Part shown: piece by piece, positions 1-6,102 of the stretch
How the letters are laid out: each line of letters opens with the position of its first letter
Position numbering within the stretch: position 1 is the stretch's first letter
Assembly (NCBI GenBank): GCA_002309335.1
Contig: DBXH01000036.1
Coordinates: forward strand, 28,238 to 38,033
Length of the DNA stretch: 9,796 nt
Source: Bacteroidales bacterium UBA1217
GTDB lineage: Bacteria > Bacteroidota > Bacteroidia > Bacteroidales > P3
Direction of reading: 5' to 3'
Translations under genes and position numbers: made by a program
The notes under the pieces: model-generated
What the model was told of the DNA's origin: nothing
The model's input: only the letters and a program-made list of their open reading frames with translations
Databases searched by the model: none

Positions 1-25
1 GTTCTCCGTTTTCCGTTTTCCGTTT
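1..25 (-). repeat. Second copy of the heptamer array, cut by the window edge
   Basis: At least three and a half heptamers of the form CCGTTYT lie at 1-25 in the same orientation as the copy at 1610-1635. In the glycosyltransferase frame they encode QTENGKRR, almost the same peptide as the TENGERR of the first copy. It follows directly after the conserved-looking SWVGY segment, so it may be the start of a second inserted element that continues outside the window. Confidence 0.7.
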
Positions 26-1871
26 GATAGCAGTATCCCACCCAGCTTTTTTTGCCGAAAAGCACCGAGAGGCAGTCGGCAAAGTAACGGCGTTTGCGTT
101 TCTGGGGCCAGAAAAGGAGAGGGGAGAGTATGATGAGGAGCAGGGCGCTGACGATGTCGAACAGGCGTTTGCTGCGCCGGTTGGTGGCGTTGCTGATATT
201 ACTGAAGTCGGGCGTGTAGAGTTCCTCGGGACTGTCGGTGTAGTTGCAGCCGATAAGCACGTCCATTCCTTCGGGCAGTATGCGGAATGCTGCACCGCAG
301 CCTGCATTTTGTTGAGTTATGTCAAGTATACTGCTTATGGGTATGTCGTGCGAACAGAATACTATCTCGTTCACCTCTGGCAGCTGTCCTGATAAAGCTG
401 GGTCGTTGGTGTCGTGGGTTTCAAAGATACCGTTGTGCTCTATGCCAAGAGAGTCGAACAGAGTCTCGAGGCGGTCGCATTCTTCGCTTGAGCCAACTAC
501 AAGGTAGCGCTTGCGGCGACTTGTGGTGAGGCGGTAACCTCCGACATTCATAAGGCTGAGCAGTCCGCGCAGTATCAAAACGGCGATGATGCTCCACATC
601 GAACCCAGCAGCACGATGGCACGCGAGAAACGTAGTTCCTCGCTCAACAGCGAGTAGAAGACCAGCAGGCACAGCGCACCGATGCCCATACCCTGCACTA
701 TGCGGCCAATGCGGACGGGCTTGTCGTAACCGCCTGCCAACCAAGAGGCAAGCAACAGTATGAGGACATAAAGTGGCAGTATCGACCAAGTGTAGAAACT
801 GGGATAATAGTTAACATTTTCAGCCCAGTAGGTGGCCCAAATGCTTTTGATGGCCAGAAAGCCGGCAAACGATGCGACAAAGTCAAGGGCGGGAACAGCT
901 AATCGGCCGGCCAAGCGTTTGCCGAAATCCAACGATGCGCGCAGCCATATTGCGCATTGAATCAATAGCGTATAGAGCTTGGCACCATTGCCCCTGAAGT
1001 ATTTGCGGGCAAAGATGGCCATTGCGTTGTAGAAGGTGTAGACATAGTTCATACTGCTCTTGCGGGTACTTTCGCCTTTGTAGTGCAGTATGCGTGTCGT
1101 TGGTAGGTAATAGTTCTTATATCCAGCCAGTTTGATGCGCCACGAGAAGTCGATGTCCTCGCCGTACATAAAGTAGCTTTCGTCGAGCAAGCCGGTCTTT
1201 TCCAATGCCTCGCGGCTAATCATCAGGAACGCGCCGGGCAGCACATCCACCTCGTTCACCGTGTCGTCGTCGAGATGGCCCATATAGTAGGCGCCAACTT
1301 TCCTGTTGCGGGGAAACAGCTTGATGAGACCGCTGATTTTGTAGAACGATGTGGCCGGCGACGGGAAACCGCGCTTACTCTCCTTAAGGAAGCGTCCCTC
1401 GCCGTCTATCATCTTCACACTCAGTCCGCCGCAGTCTGGATGCTCCTCGAAGAAATCGATGCACACGCGGAAGGTGTCCTTTTGCACCAGCGTGTCTGGA
1501 TTAAGCAGCAATATATAGTGCCCCTTCTCACCGTTCTCCGTTTTCATTGACTGCGTCAGCCCTCCCCTCTCGGAGAGGGGTGCCCGCAGGGCGGGGTGTG
1601 TCGCATCATCCGTTCTCCGTTCTCCGTTTTCCGTTAGTATCTCCCTCAGCGCTTGGTTGTTGGCTGTGGCAAAGCCCGGATTGTCGTTGTTGGCTATCAG
1701 CCTCACTTGCGGAAACTTGTCGCGAACCATCTGCACCGAGCCGTCGGTCGAGTTGTTGTCCACCACCCATACCTCGGTATCGATGCCTTCGGCGGCGGCG
1801 AAGACCGACCGCAGGCACTGCTCAAGAAAATACTTGACATTGTAGTTTACTATGACGACCGAGAGCTTCAT
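1..1871 (-). CDS. Family 2 glycosyltransferase fused to a membrane/sugar-transferase-like region (3' end outside window)
   Basis: The frame is open from ATG at 1871 to the left edge, giving 623 complete codons without a stop. The N-terminus (MKLSVVIVNYN) and the motifs VVDNNSTDGS (36-45), NPGFA (64-68), LLLNPDT (121-127) and MYGEDIDFSWR (about 235-245) are those of a GT-A fold family 2 glycosyltransferase, which moves a sugar from a nucleotide donor to a surface polysaccharide or lipid-linked acceptor. Residues about 320-445 hold several hydrophobic helices. Residues about 455-560 begin YLVVGSSEE and look like the nucleotide-binding-type domain of WcaJ-like polyprenyl-phosphate sugar transferases. 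KRLFDIV (568-574) plus a membrane helix and SWVGY (609-613) recall the start and later part of that transferase, but its usual catalytic stretch is missing between them. Residues about 80-115 are a repeat-derived insert. The gene starts just after ffs and has no clear ribosome binding site. The glycosyltransferase call is firm; the acceptor is unknown. Confidence 0.9.
   Translation of the reverse strand, partial: MKLSVVIVNYNVKYFLEQCLRSVFAAAEGIDTEVWVVDNNSTDGSVQMVRDKFPQVRLIANNDNPGFATANNQALREILTENGERRTDDATHPALRAPLSERGGLTQSMKTENGEKGHYILLLNPDTLVQKDTFRVCIDFFEEHPDCGGLSVKMIDGEGRFLKESKRGFPSPATSFYKISGLIKLFPRNRKVGAYYMGHLDDDTVNEVDVLPGAFLMISREALEKTGLLDESYFMYGEDIDFSWRIKLAGYKNYYLPTTRILHYKGESTRKSSMNYVYTFYNAMAIFARKYFRGNGAKLYTLLIQCAIWLRASLDFGKRLAGRLAVPALDFVASFAGFLAIKSIWATYWAENVNYYPSFYTWSILPLYVLILLLASWLAGGYDKPVRIGRIVQGMGIGALCLLVFYSLLSEELRFSRAIVLLGSMWSIIAVLILRGLLSLMNVGGYRLTTSRRKRYLVVGSSEECDRLETLFDSLGIEHNGIFETHDTNDPALSGQLPEVNEIVFCSHDIPISSILDITQQNAGCGAAFRILPEGMDVLIGCNYTDSPEELYTPDFSNISNATNRRSKRLFDIVSALLLIILSPLLFWPQKRKRRYFADCLSVLFGKKSWVGYCYQTENGKRR
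1531..1635 (-). repeat. Composite repeat inserted in frame: heptamer arrays flanking a GC-rich double-hairpin core
   Basis: On the plus strand the left side has two heptamers (CCGTTCT, CCGTTTT; 1531-1544). The core at 1561-1600 has a perfect 7-bp hairpin (CCCCTCT 1564-1570, loop CGG, AGAGGGG 1574-1580) and a 4-bp hairpin (GCCC 1582-1585, GGGC 1589-1592). The right side has 3.7 heptamers (CCGTTCT twice, CCGTTTT, CCGTT; 1610-1635). Read in the glycosyltransferase frame it adds about 35 residues starting TENGERRT and containing ATHPALRAPLSERGG. It sits exactly where family members have a 2-3 residue loop between the NPGFA helix and the LLLNPDT strand. Similar GC-rich hairpin repeats are, from memory, scattered in Bacteroidales genomes; this could not be checked here. 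Confidence 0.8.
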
Positions 1872-1894
1872 TGTTGATGGGTTAAATTAAAAAA

Positions 1895-1990
1895 GGGTAA
1901 GCTGTTTATATCGCGCCGCTACAACCAAACACCCTTGCTGTATTCCTACCCTGGGGGATTCAATGGGAGCTGACCGTATAAGACTTACCC
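1895..1990 (-). ncRNA. ffs: Signal recognition particle RNA, small bacterial type (4.5S RNA)
   Basis: The RNA forms the scaffold on which Ffh binds signal peptides for co-translational membrane targeting. On the minus strand the 5' end GGGUAAG (1990-1984) pairs perfectly with the 3' end CUUACCC (1901-1895), and just inside, UUAUA pairs with UAUAA. The apex is diagnostic: CAGG, GUA, a GGAA tetraloop, UAC, then AGCA (roughly 1953-1936). This is the conserved domain IV with its asymmetric internal loop where Ffh binds. The flanking CCC/GGG and a long wobble-rich helix continue the rod. Length (96 nt) fits the small SRP RNA. A run of six U follows the closing stem (1894-1889) and would help end transcription. 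A Bacteroidota promoter places the start at or next to 1990. The identification rests on structure and motif, not on a covariance-model search. Confidence 0.9.
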
Positions 1991-1995
1991 GATTG

Positions 1996-2026
1996 CAAAA
2001 GTACTACATTTCTTTATAATGACAAA
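1996..2026 (-). promoter_or_regulatory. Bacteroidota-type promoter for ffs (-33 TTTG, -7 TAnnTTTG)
   Basis: On the minus strand TTTG (2026-2023) is followed after exactly 19 bases by TACTTTTG (2003-1996), a perfect match to the Bacteroidota primary sigma factor consensus and spacing. The -7 box ends five bases before the first G of the SRP RNA at 1990, which is where transcription should begin. It may also supply transcription to the glycosyltransferase gene by readthrough. Confidence 0.85.
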
Positions 2027-2132
2027 TTTTTTTTTAATATTTGAGACTAATTGTCAAGATGTCAATGCCTTAATTTTTATAAATAAATGAAAATAGAATT
2101 TCAATTCTCATTATTTAGTTTTCGTTTTTCGA

Positions 2133-3182
2133 TTATTTGTAGATTTTTCTTCGGTTCATTTCGGCGTGGAATGCGGCAGCGTTGGCGTTGTGCTGCGCCA
2201 ACGTGGTGGCAAATGCGTGGCGCCCGCTGAAGTCGGCTTTGGCGCAGAAATAGAGGTAGTCGGTCTGCTTGTCTTTCAGCACGGCGTCGATCGATGCGGC
2301 ACTGGGGATGCAAATCGGTCCGGGAGGCAATCCTCGGTGCTTATAGGTGTTGTAGGGACTTTCAGTCTCTATATGTTTGTTTAGCAAGCGTCTGATTGTA
2401 AAATCGCCTACGGCGTACTTAAGAGTCGGATCGGCCTGCAGCAACATCCCTTTGCGCAGCCGGTTGAGGTAGACGCTGGCGATATTGTCTTTCTCGTCGT
2501 TTTTGTTGGTCTCTTCCTCTACTATCGATGCCAGCGCAACGACTTCATCCTCTGTTAATTTCAATGCTTTGCATTTGTTTTGTCTGTCGTTGTTCCAAAA
2601 GCGGTCCGATTCTTTTTTCATACGTTTCAGCAACTTTTCGGGCGTTGTGTTCCAGTAGATTTCGTATGTGTTCTGCAAAAACATACCTATGATGGTCTGA
2701 GTGGTATGACCGTATTCGGCGCAAATGCTGGCGTCGTTCAGCATATTCAGTATTGTGTCGCTGCTCATTTCCAGTTGTTTGCCTAGGTATTCGCACAACT
2801 GTTTCTTGGTGCGGTGCTTGTTGATAATGACTTTTACCGCATCTTGGTTGCCACAATACAGCTTTGTCAGTACATTCCATACATTGTCCTCAGGCTTAAG
2901 TATATAGCAGCCGCTTTTAACATTGTCTTTGTAATGTCTTATCTTTGCCATTGTGCCGAAAACCGCCTTGTTGCTGATGCATCCGTGCACATCCAATGAA
3001 TCGACCACATCATCGTAGGTCGAACCTGTTGGAATGTAAAGCGTTACAGTCTCTTTGTTGGCCATCTTCTGGCTTCGTAGTGTTGCCAGCGCAGCTATAA
3101 TAAACACAAGCAGCACTGACGCCACAACGCCAACAATAATATGTTGTTTTTTAAGTGTTTTCTTCTGTTGCTTCTTTGCCAT
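2133..3182 (-). CDS. mltG: Endolytic murein transglycosylase MltG (YceG-like)
   Basis: This 349-residue inner-membrane enzyme cuts nascent peptidoglycan strands and so limits glycan length. A lysine-rich cytoplasmic start is followed by one membrane helix (about 14-36) and then a LysM-like region beginning VTLYIPTGST (46-55). The catalytic YceG domain shows ASIVEEETN (218-226), where E222 is the expected catalytic glutamate by comparison with E. coli MltG. It is followed by ASVYLNRLRKGMLLQADPT (235-253) and the hallmark SPYNTYKHRGLPPGPICIPS (275-294), then YLYFCA and a GRHAFATT segment near the end. Length is normal for the family. The start codon shares one base with the stop of the upstream acetyltransferase (TGATG), so the two are probably translated together. 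Confidence 0.95.
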   Translation of the reverse strand: MAKKQQKKTLKKQHIIVGVVASVLLVFIIAALATLRSQKMANKETVTLYIPTGSTYDDVVDSLDVHGCISNKAVFGTMAKIRHYKDNVKSGCYILKPEDNVWNVLTKLYCGNQDAVKVIINKHRTKKQLCEYLGKQLEMSSDTILNMLNDASICAEYGHTTQTIIGMFLQNTYEIYWNTTPEKLLKRMKKESDRFWNNDRQNKCKALKLTEDEVVALASIVEEETNKNDEKDNIASVYLNRLRKGMLLQADPTLKYAVGDFTIRRLLNKHIETESPYNTYKHRGLPPGPICIPSAASIDAVLKDKQTDYLYFCAKADFSGRHAFATTLAQHNANAAAFHAEMNRRKIYK

Positions 3183-3724
3183 CAGTCAATAATTTTTTGA
3201 AATACAAGGGCGTCGACCCAACTCCCGTTGTCAAGAATCCACTCTTTCAAAACGCCGGCCTCAGTATATCCGGCAGACTTGAAGAGCCTTATACTCTGTG
3301 TGTTGCTGGTGCTTACAGCACAATGAAGTTGATGAATCCCGATATGCTCTTTTGCAAAGTTCTCCACTGCGCCCAACATCATTCGGCCATAGCCTTTGCC
3401 GCGCATTTTGTTGTCTGTCAGCACTCCTATGGCTGCCCGTTTGTGATAAGGGTCGAAGTCGTACAAGTCGATGCATCCGACACGCTGGCCGTCATCGTTC
3501 TCAGCCATCAAGCGCAACTGGCGCGCTGTGTAGATGTCGCTTTGGCTCTGCTCTTCTATGAACCTCTCAAGCGCGTGATGCGAAAAAGGCTGATGTGCAG
3601 CACTGTAGACCCATATCCGAGGGTCGTTCTCCCACGCATAGATTGCGTCGACATCGTCGGGCTCCATAGCGCGCAACTTTATGCGTAGAGTTAGTGTTGG
3701 GTTATCGTTGGGTTTGCTTGACAT
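3182..3724 (-). CDS. GNAT family N-acetyltransferase (RimJ/SpeG-like)
   Basis: A 180-residue protein of the acetyl-CoA-dependent GNAT superfamily. It begins with the typical LRAMEPDDVDAIYAWEND (17-34), has GCIDLYDFDPYHKRAAIG (83-100) leading into the core strand, then the acetyl-CoA pyrophosphate-binding motif RGKGYGRMML (108-117). Near the end, NTQSIRLFKSAGYTEAGVLK (141-160) is the standard C-terminal GNAT signature. This subfamily acetylates protein N-termini, polyamines or small amines; the substrate cannot be told from sequence. It is first in a two-gene unit with mltG, which it overlaps by one base. The start at 3724 gives a normal length. It is divergent from the inositol monophosphatase gene across 94 bp. 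Confidence 0.9.
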   Translation of the reverse strand: MSSKPNDNPTLTLRIKLRAMEPDDVDAIYAWENDPRIWVYSAAHQPFSHHALERFIEEQSQSDIYTARQLRLMAENDDGQRVGCIDLYDFDPYHKRAAIGVLTDNKMRGKGYGRMMLGAVENFAKEHIGIHQLHCAVSTSNTQSIRLFKSAGYTEAGVLKEWILDNGSWVDALVFQKIID

Positions 3725-3765
3725 AAAGGAATACTTTTTCGTAAAACGCCCTTGCCTTTTTTTTA

Positions 3766-3815
3766 TTGTGTAAATAATATTTTATGTCGAAACACGTTTT
3801 ACACAAAATTGTGTA
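3766..3815. promoter_or_regulatory. Candidate operator: three TTGTGTA half-sites between divergent genes
   Basis: TTGTGTAAA at 3766-3774 and TTTACACAA at 3798-3806 form a perfect 9-bp inverted repeat with a 23-bp spacer. A further TTGTGTA at 3809-3815 makes a second dyad with the middle site (TACACAA, AA, TTGTGTA; 3800-3815). This inner dyad ends three bases before the ATG at 3819, so it could bind a dimeric regulator or form an RNA hairpin hiding the translation start. No regulator gene is visible nearby, so the function is inferred. Confidence 0.45.
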
Positions 3816-3818
3816 TTT

Positions 3819-4640
3819 ATGACTAATCGTGAACTATGTGGCGAGGTGTGCCGGCTGGCACGTGAGGTTGGTGCCTTTCTCGCTACAGAAAGGAAAAAGA
3901 TAAACACCGTTGATTCTCAATCAAAAGGGGTGCACGACTACGTGACCCGTTTCGACAAGGAGTCTGAGCGCCGCATTGTGGAGCGCGCCCGCAAGTTGCT
4001 GCCCGACAGCGACTTTATTGCCGAGGAGGGCACTGCCGCCCGTACGGGCAACAGCCGATACACATGGATTATCGACCCCCTCGACGGCACAACCAATTTT
4101 ATTCACGCCTTTGCCCCGACCTGCGTATCTATCGGTCTGCAGGACAATCAGCTATCGCACGAACACAACCGTCCAGTGATGGCTCTCGGTGTCGTGTATG
4201 AGATTTGGGCCGAGGAATGCTTTTATGCCTGTGCCGATGTCGAAGGTGCCTATCTGAATGACAGTCAGATTTCTGTGTCAAAAAATGCGACCCTCAACGA
4301 CTCTCTTCTTGCTACGGGATTCCCCTATTCTAATTTTGAACGTATGCCTCAGTATATGAGCTTCTTGGAATGGACGATGCACAATACGCACGGTGTGCGT
4401 CGTCTTGGCTCTGCCGCCGCCGATCTGGTCTACACCGCTTGTGGCCGCGCCGATGGCTTTTATGAATACGGACTGAAACCATACGATGTCGCAGCTGGCG
4501 CTTTTATCGTTGAAAAGGCTGGCGGCCGTGTCGGTGACTTCTCGGGCGGAGCCAACTGGTTGTTCGGCGCCGAGATGGTCGCTGCCAATCCCTTGATTTT
4601 CGATGAAATGATTACACAACTGCAAAACTATAATTTATGA
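3819..4640 (+). CDS. Inositol monophosphatase family protein (SuhB-like)
   Basis: A 273-residue Mg2+-dependent phosphatase of the IMPase/FBPase superfamily. Metal ligands are in place: AEEG (68-71) with E70, the family signature WIIDPLDGTTNF (83-94) with D86 and D89, and YDVAAGAFIVEKAGG (222-236) with D223, the second signature. N-terminal DYVTRFDKESE (40-50) is also typical. Likely substrates are inositol-1-phosphate or related sugar phosphates; some relatives (CysQ type) hydrolyse 3'-phosphoadenosine 5'-phosphate, and the sequence alone does not separate these. Length is normal. The stop overlaps the start of the next gene by four bases (ATGA), indicating one transcript and coupled translation. 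Upstream lies the divergent gap with the TTGTGTA sites. Confidence 0.93.
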   Translation: MTNRELCGEVCRLAREVGAFLATERKKINTVDSQSKGVHDYVTRFDKESERRIVERARKLLPDSDFIAEEGTAARTGNSRYTWIIDPLDGTTNFIHAFAPTCVSIGLQDNQLSHEHNRPVMALGVVYEIWAEECFYACADVEGAYLNDSQISVSKNATLNDSLLATGFPYSNFERMPQYMSFLEWTMHNTHGVRRLGSAAADLVYTACGRADGFYEYGLKPYDVAAGAFIVEKAGGRVGDFSGGANWLFGAEMVAANPLIFDEMITQLQNYNL

Positions 4641-5986
4641 AAAAAATATTTCTTCTTTTATTGACGATAGTGCTGCTGCCTTTTGTCTCGTCTGCGCAAA
4701 ACGATAAGAAGGTTGTCTATTATTTCCCTATCGATGAGGAGATTGCACCTCCCGCATCATTGCGTGTCGAGAAAGCTATGGAAGAGGCCAAATCGGTCAA
4801 TGCTGATATTATTGTGGTGCATATCAACACTTTCGGTGGCACACTTGATGATGCCGACAAGATTCGCACGGCATTCCTTCAGTCCGACAAGCCAGTATGG
4901 GCTTATATCGACAACAATGCAGCTTCGGCAGGTGCTTTGATATCAATAGCTTGCGACTCTATCTATATGCATAGCGGTTCGTCGATTGGTGCCGCCACTG
5001 TGGTCGACCAGACGGGGGCAGTGCAGCCTGACAAGTATCAGAGTTATATGCGTTCTTTGATGCGCGCCACGGCCGAGGCTCGGGGACGCCGCCCAGATAT
5101 TGCACAGGCTATGGTAGACCCAGATATCTATGTTGAGGGGATTAGCGACAGCGGCAAGGTGTTGACATTCACCACCAATGAGGCTATCAAATATGGTTTT
5201 TGCGAAGCCGAAGTTGAGGATGTGCACCAACTTTTGGAACACGCTGGTGTCAAGGAATATACAATTCGCGAACAACGATATACATTTCTCGACAAGCTTA
5301 TCGGATTCCTTGTGTCGCCCGTGGTGTCGGGAATACTTATTATGCTGATTATAGGAGGAATATATTTTGAACTCCAGCAACCGGGTATCGGATTCCCGCT
5401 TATACTTGCTATCTCGGCGGCAGCGCTATATTTTGCTCCACTCTATCTTGAAGGACTGGCTTCATATTGGGAGATTATCATTTTCCTGATAGGTATTGTG
5501 CTTATTATCTTGGAACTGTTTGTCTTTCCCGGCTTCGGTGTCTCGGGAGTGCTGGGCATCATCTGCTTGGTGACAGGGTTGGTGTTCAGTATGGTAGGCA
5601 ATGTCGGGTTCGATTTCTCTCATATTCCTGCAGGGTTGATTACCAACCGTTTGATGATTGTCCTTGTAGCCATAGCGGTATCACTTCCATTAAGTATTTG
5701 GTTGGGTAAGAAACTGTTTGAAAGCACACTTTTCGGCGGACTTGCACTAAATACGGAAGAGAAGACCGACGAAGGCTTCACGGTAGCCATCGACAAGATG
5801 CAATCCCTGATAGGCACGACGGGCACCGCAGCAAGCATTCTTCGTCCCGCAGGAAAAATATCTGTCGAGGGTAAGATTTATGATGCTGTTTCCCAGATAG
5901 GTTATATCGAAAAAGGTCAGCCGGTAACAATTGTTGACTATGTCAACGGTAGCCTCGTAGTTAAGTCGAAAGATGATATTAATTAA
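4637..5986 (+). CDS. NfeD family membrane-bound serine protease (ClpP-class domain plus NfeD domain)
   Basis: 449 residues. A signal peptide (about 1-20, ending SSA) is followed by a ClpP/SppA-like protease domain facing the periplasm. VVHINTFGGTLDDA (60-73) and NNAASAGALISIACD (93-107) carry the probable nucleophile S97; K133 (QPDKYQ) lies where the archaeal homologue PH1510 has its catalytic lysine. About four hydrophobic helices follow (225-245, 252-270, 278-320, 338-355). A C-terminal soluble domain from about 385 to 445 (IGTTGTAASILRPAGKISVEG as landmark start) is the NfeD OB-fold. Such long NfeD proteins are thought to cleave membrane proteins such as stomatins and to take part in membrane quality control. 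A stomatin/SPFH partner gene, the usual neighbour, is not seen next to it; instead it is coupled to the inositol monophosphatase gene by an ATGA overlap. Confidence 0.93.
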   Translation: MKKIFLLLLTIVLLPFVSSAQNDKKVVYYFPIDEEIAPPASLRVEKAMEEAKSVNADIIVVHINTFGGTLDDADKIRTAFLQSDKPVWAYIDNNAASAGALISIACDSIYMHSGSSIGAATVVDQTGAVQPDKYQSYMRSLMRATAEARGRRPDIAQAMVDPDIYVEGISDSGKVLTFTTNEAIKYGFCEAEVEDVHQLLEHAGVKEYTIREQRYTFLDKLIGFLVSPVVSGILIMLIIGGIYFELQQPGIGFPLILAISAAALYFAPLYLEGLASYWEIIIFLIGIVLIILELFVFPGFGVSGVLGIICLVTGLVFSMVGNVGFDFSHIPAGLITNRLMIVLVAIAVSLPLSIWLGKKLFESTLFGGLALNTEEKTDEGFTVAIDKMQSLIGTTGTAASILRPAGKISVEGKIYDAVSQIGYIEKGQPVTIVDYVNGSLVVKSKDDIN

Positions 5987-5990
5987 CGCT

Positions 5991-6101
5991 AACCTTAACC
6001 GAAAACTGATTTGTCCCTTAACTCCACAAATTCCCTTTAACTCCTCCTTTTAACCCTTTCAAGTGAAGCGACCCTTTTTAACCTTTTAAACCCTTAAAAC
6101 C
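5991..6101 (+). repeat. Degenerate CCYTTTAACYC repeats in the leader of the ABC transporter gene
   Basis: The 116-bp gap before the ABC gene is nearly all C, T and A and contains about six variants of one 11-12 bp word: 6015-6025, 6033-6044, 6046-6056, 6072-6083, 6082-6093 and 6091-6101, with a shorter AACCTTAACC at 5991-6000. They lead right up to the ATG at 6103. There is no obvious promoter of the TTTG/TAnnTTTG type and no Shine-Dalgarno site. Whether they bind a protein or are leftover low-complexity sequence is not known. Confidence 0.6.
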
Positions 6102-6102
6102 A

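Noticed and set aside
1530..1640. CRISPR-like array or insertion sequence at the heptamer repeats
   Set aside because: The units are 7 bp with no spacers, there are no cas genes, no transposase and no terminal inverted repeats; an interspersed composite repeat fits better.
24..1877. Several plus-strand and other-frame open reading frames of 60-120 codons across the glycosyltransferase region
   Set aside because: They lie opposite or inside a 623-codon frame with clear family motifs, show no recognisable domains and have arginine/cysteine/serine-rich compositions typical of shadow frames.
1872..1994. Riboswitch or attenuator in the leader of the glycosyltransferase gene
   Set aside because: The structured RNA has the GGAA tetraloop and CAGG/AGCA internal loop of SRP RNA, which explains the whole 96-nt fold.
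2095..2108. Small inverted repeat AGAAT/ATTCT followed by an AT-rich stretch downstream of mltG
   Set aside because: The stem is only 5 bp and all but one pair are A-T; there is no solid U-run, so calling it a terminator is not justified.
3725..3818. Possible TTTG/TAnnTTTG promoters in the divergent gap on either strand
   Set aside because: A TTTG with 19-bp spacing to TAAAATAT exists on the minus strand, but the -7 box matches poorly; the plus strand has only a TATTTTAT with no fitting -33 box.
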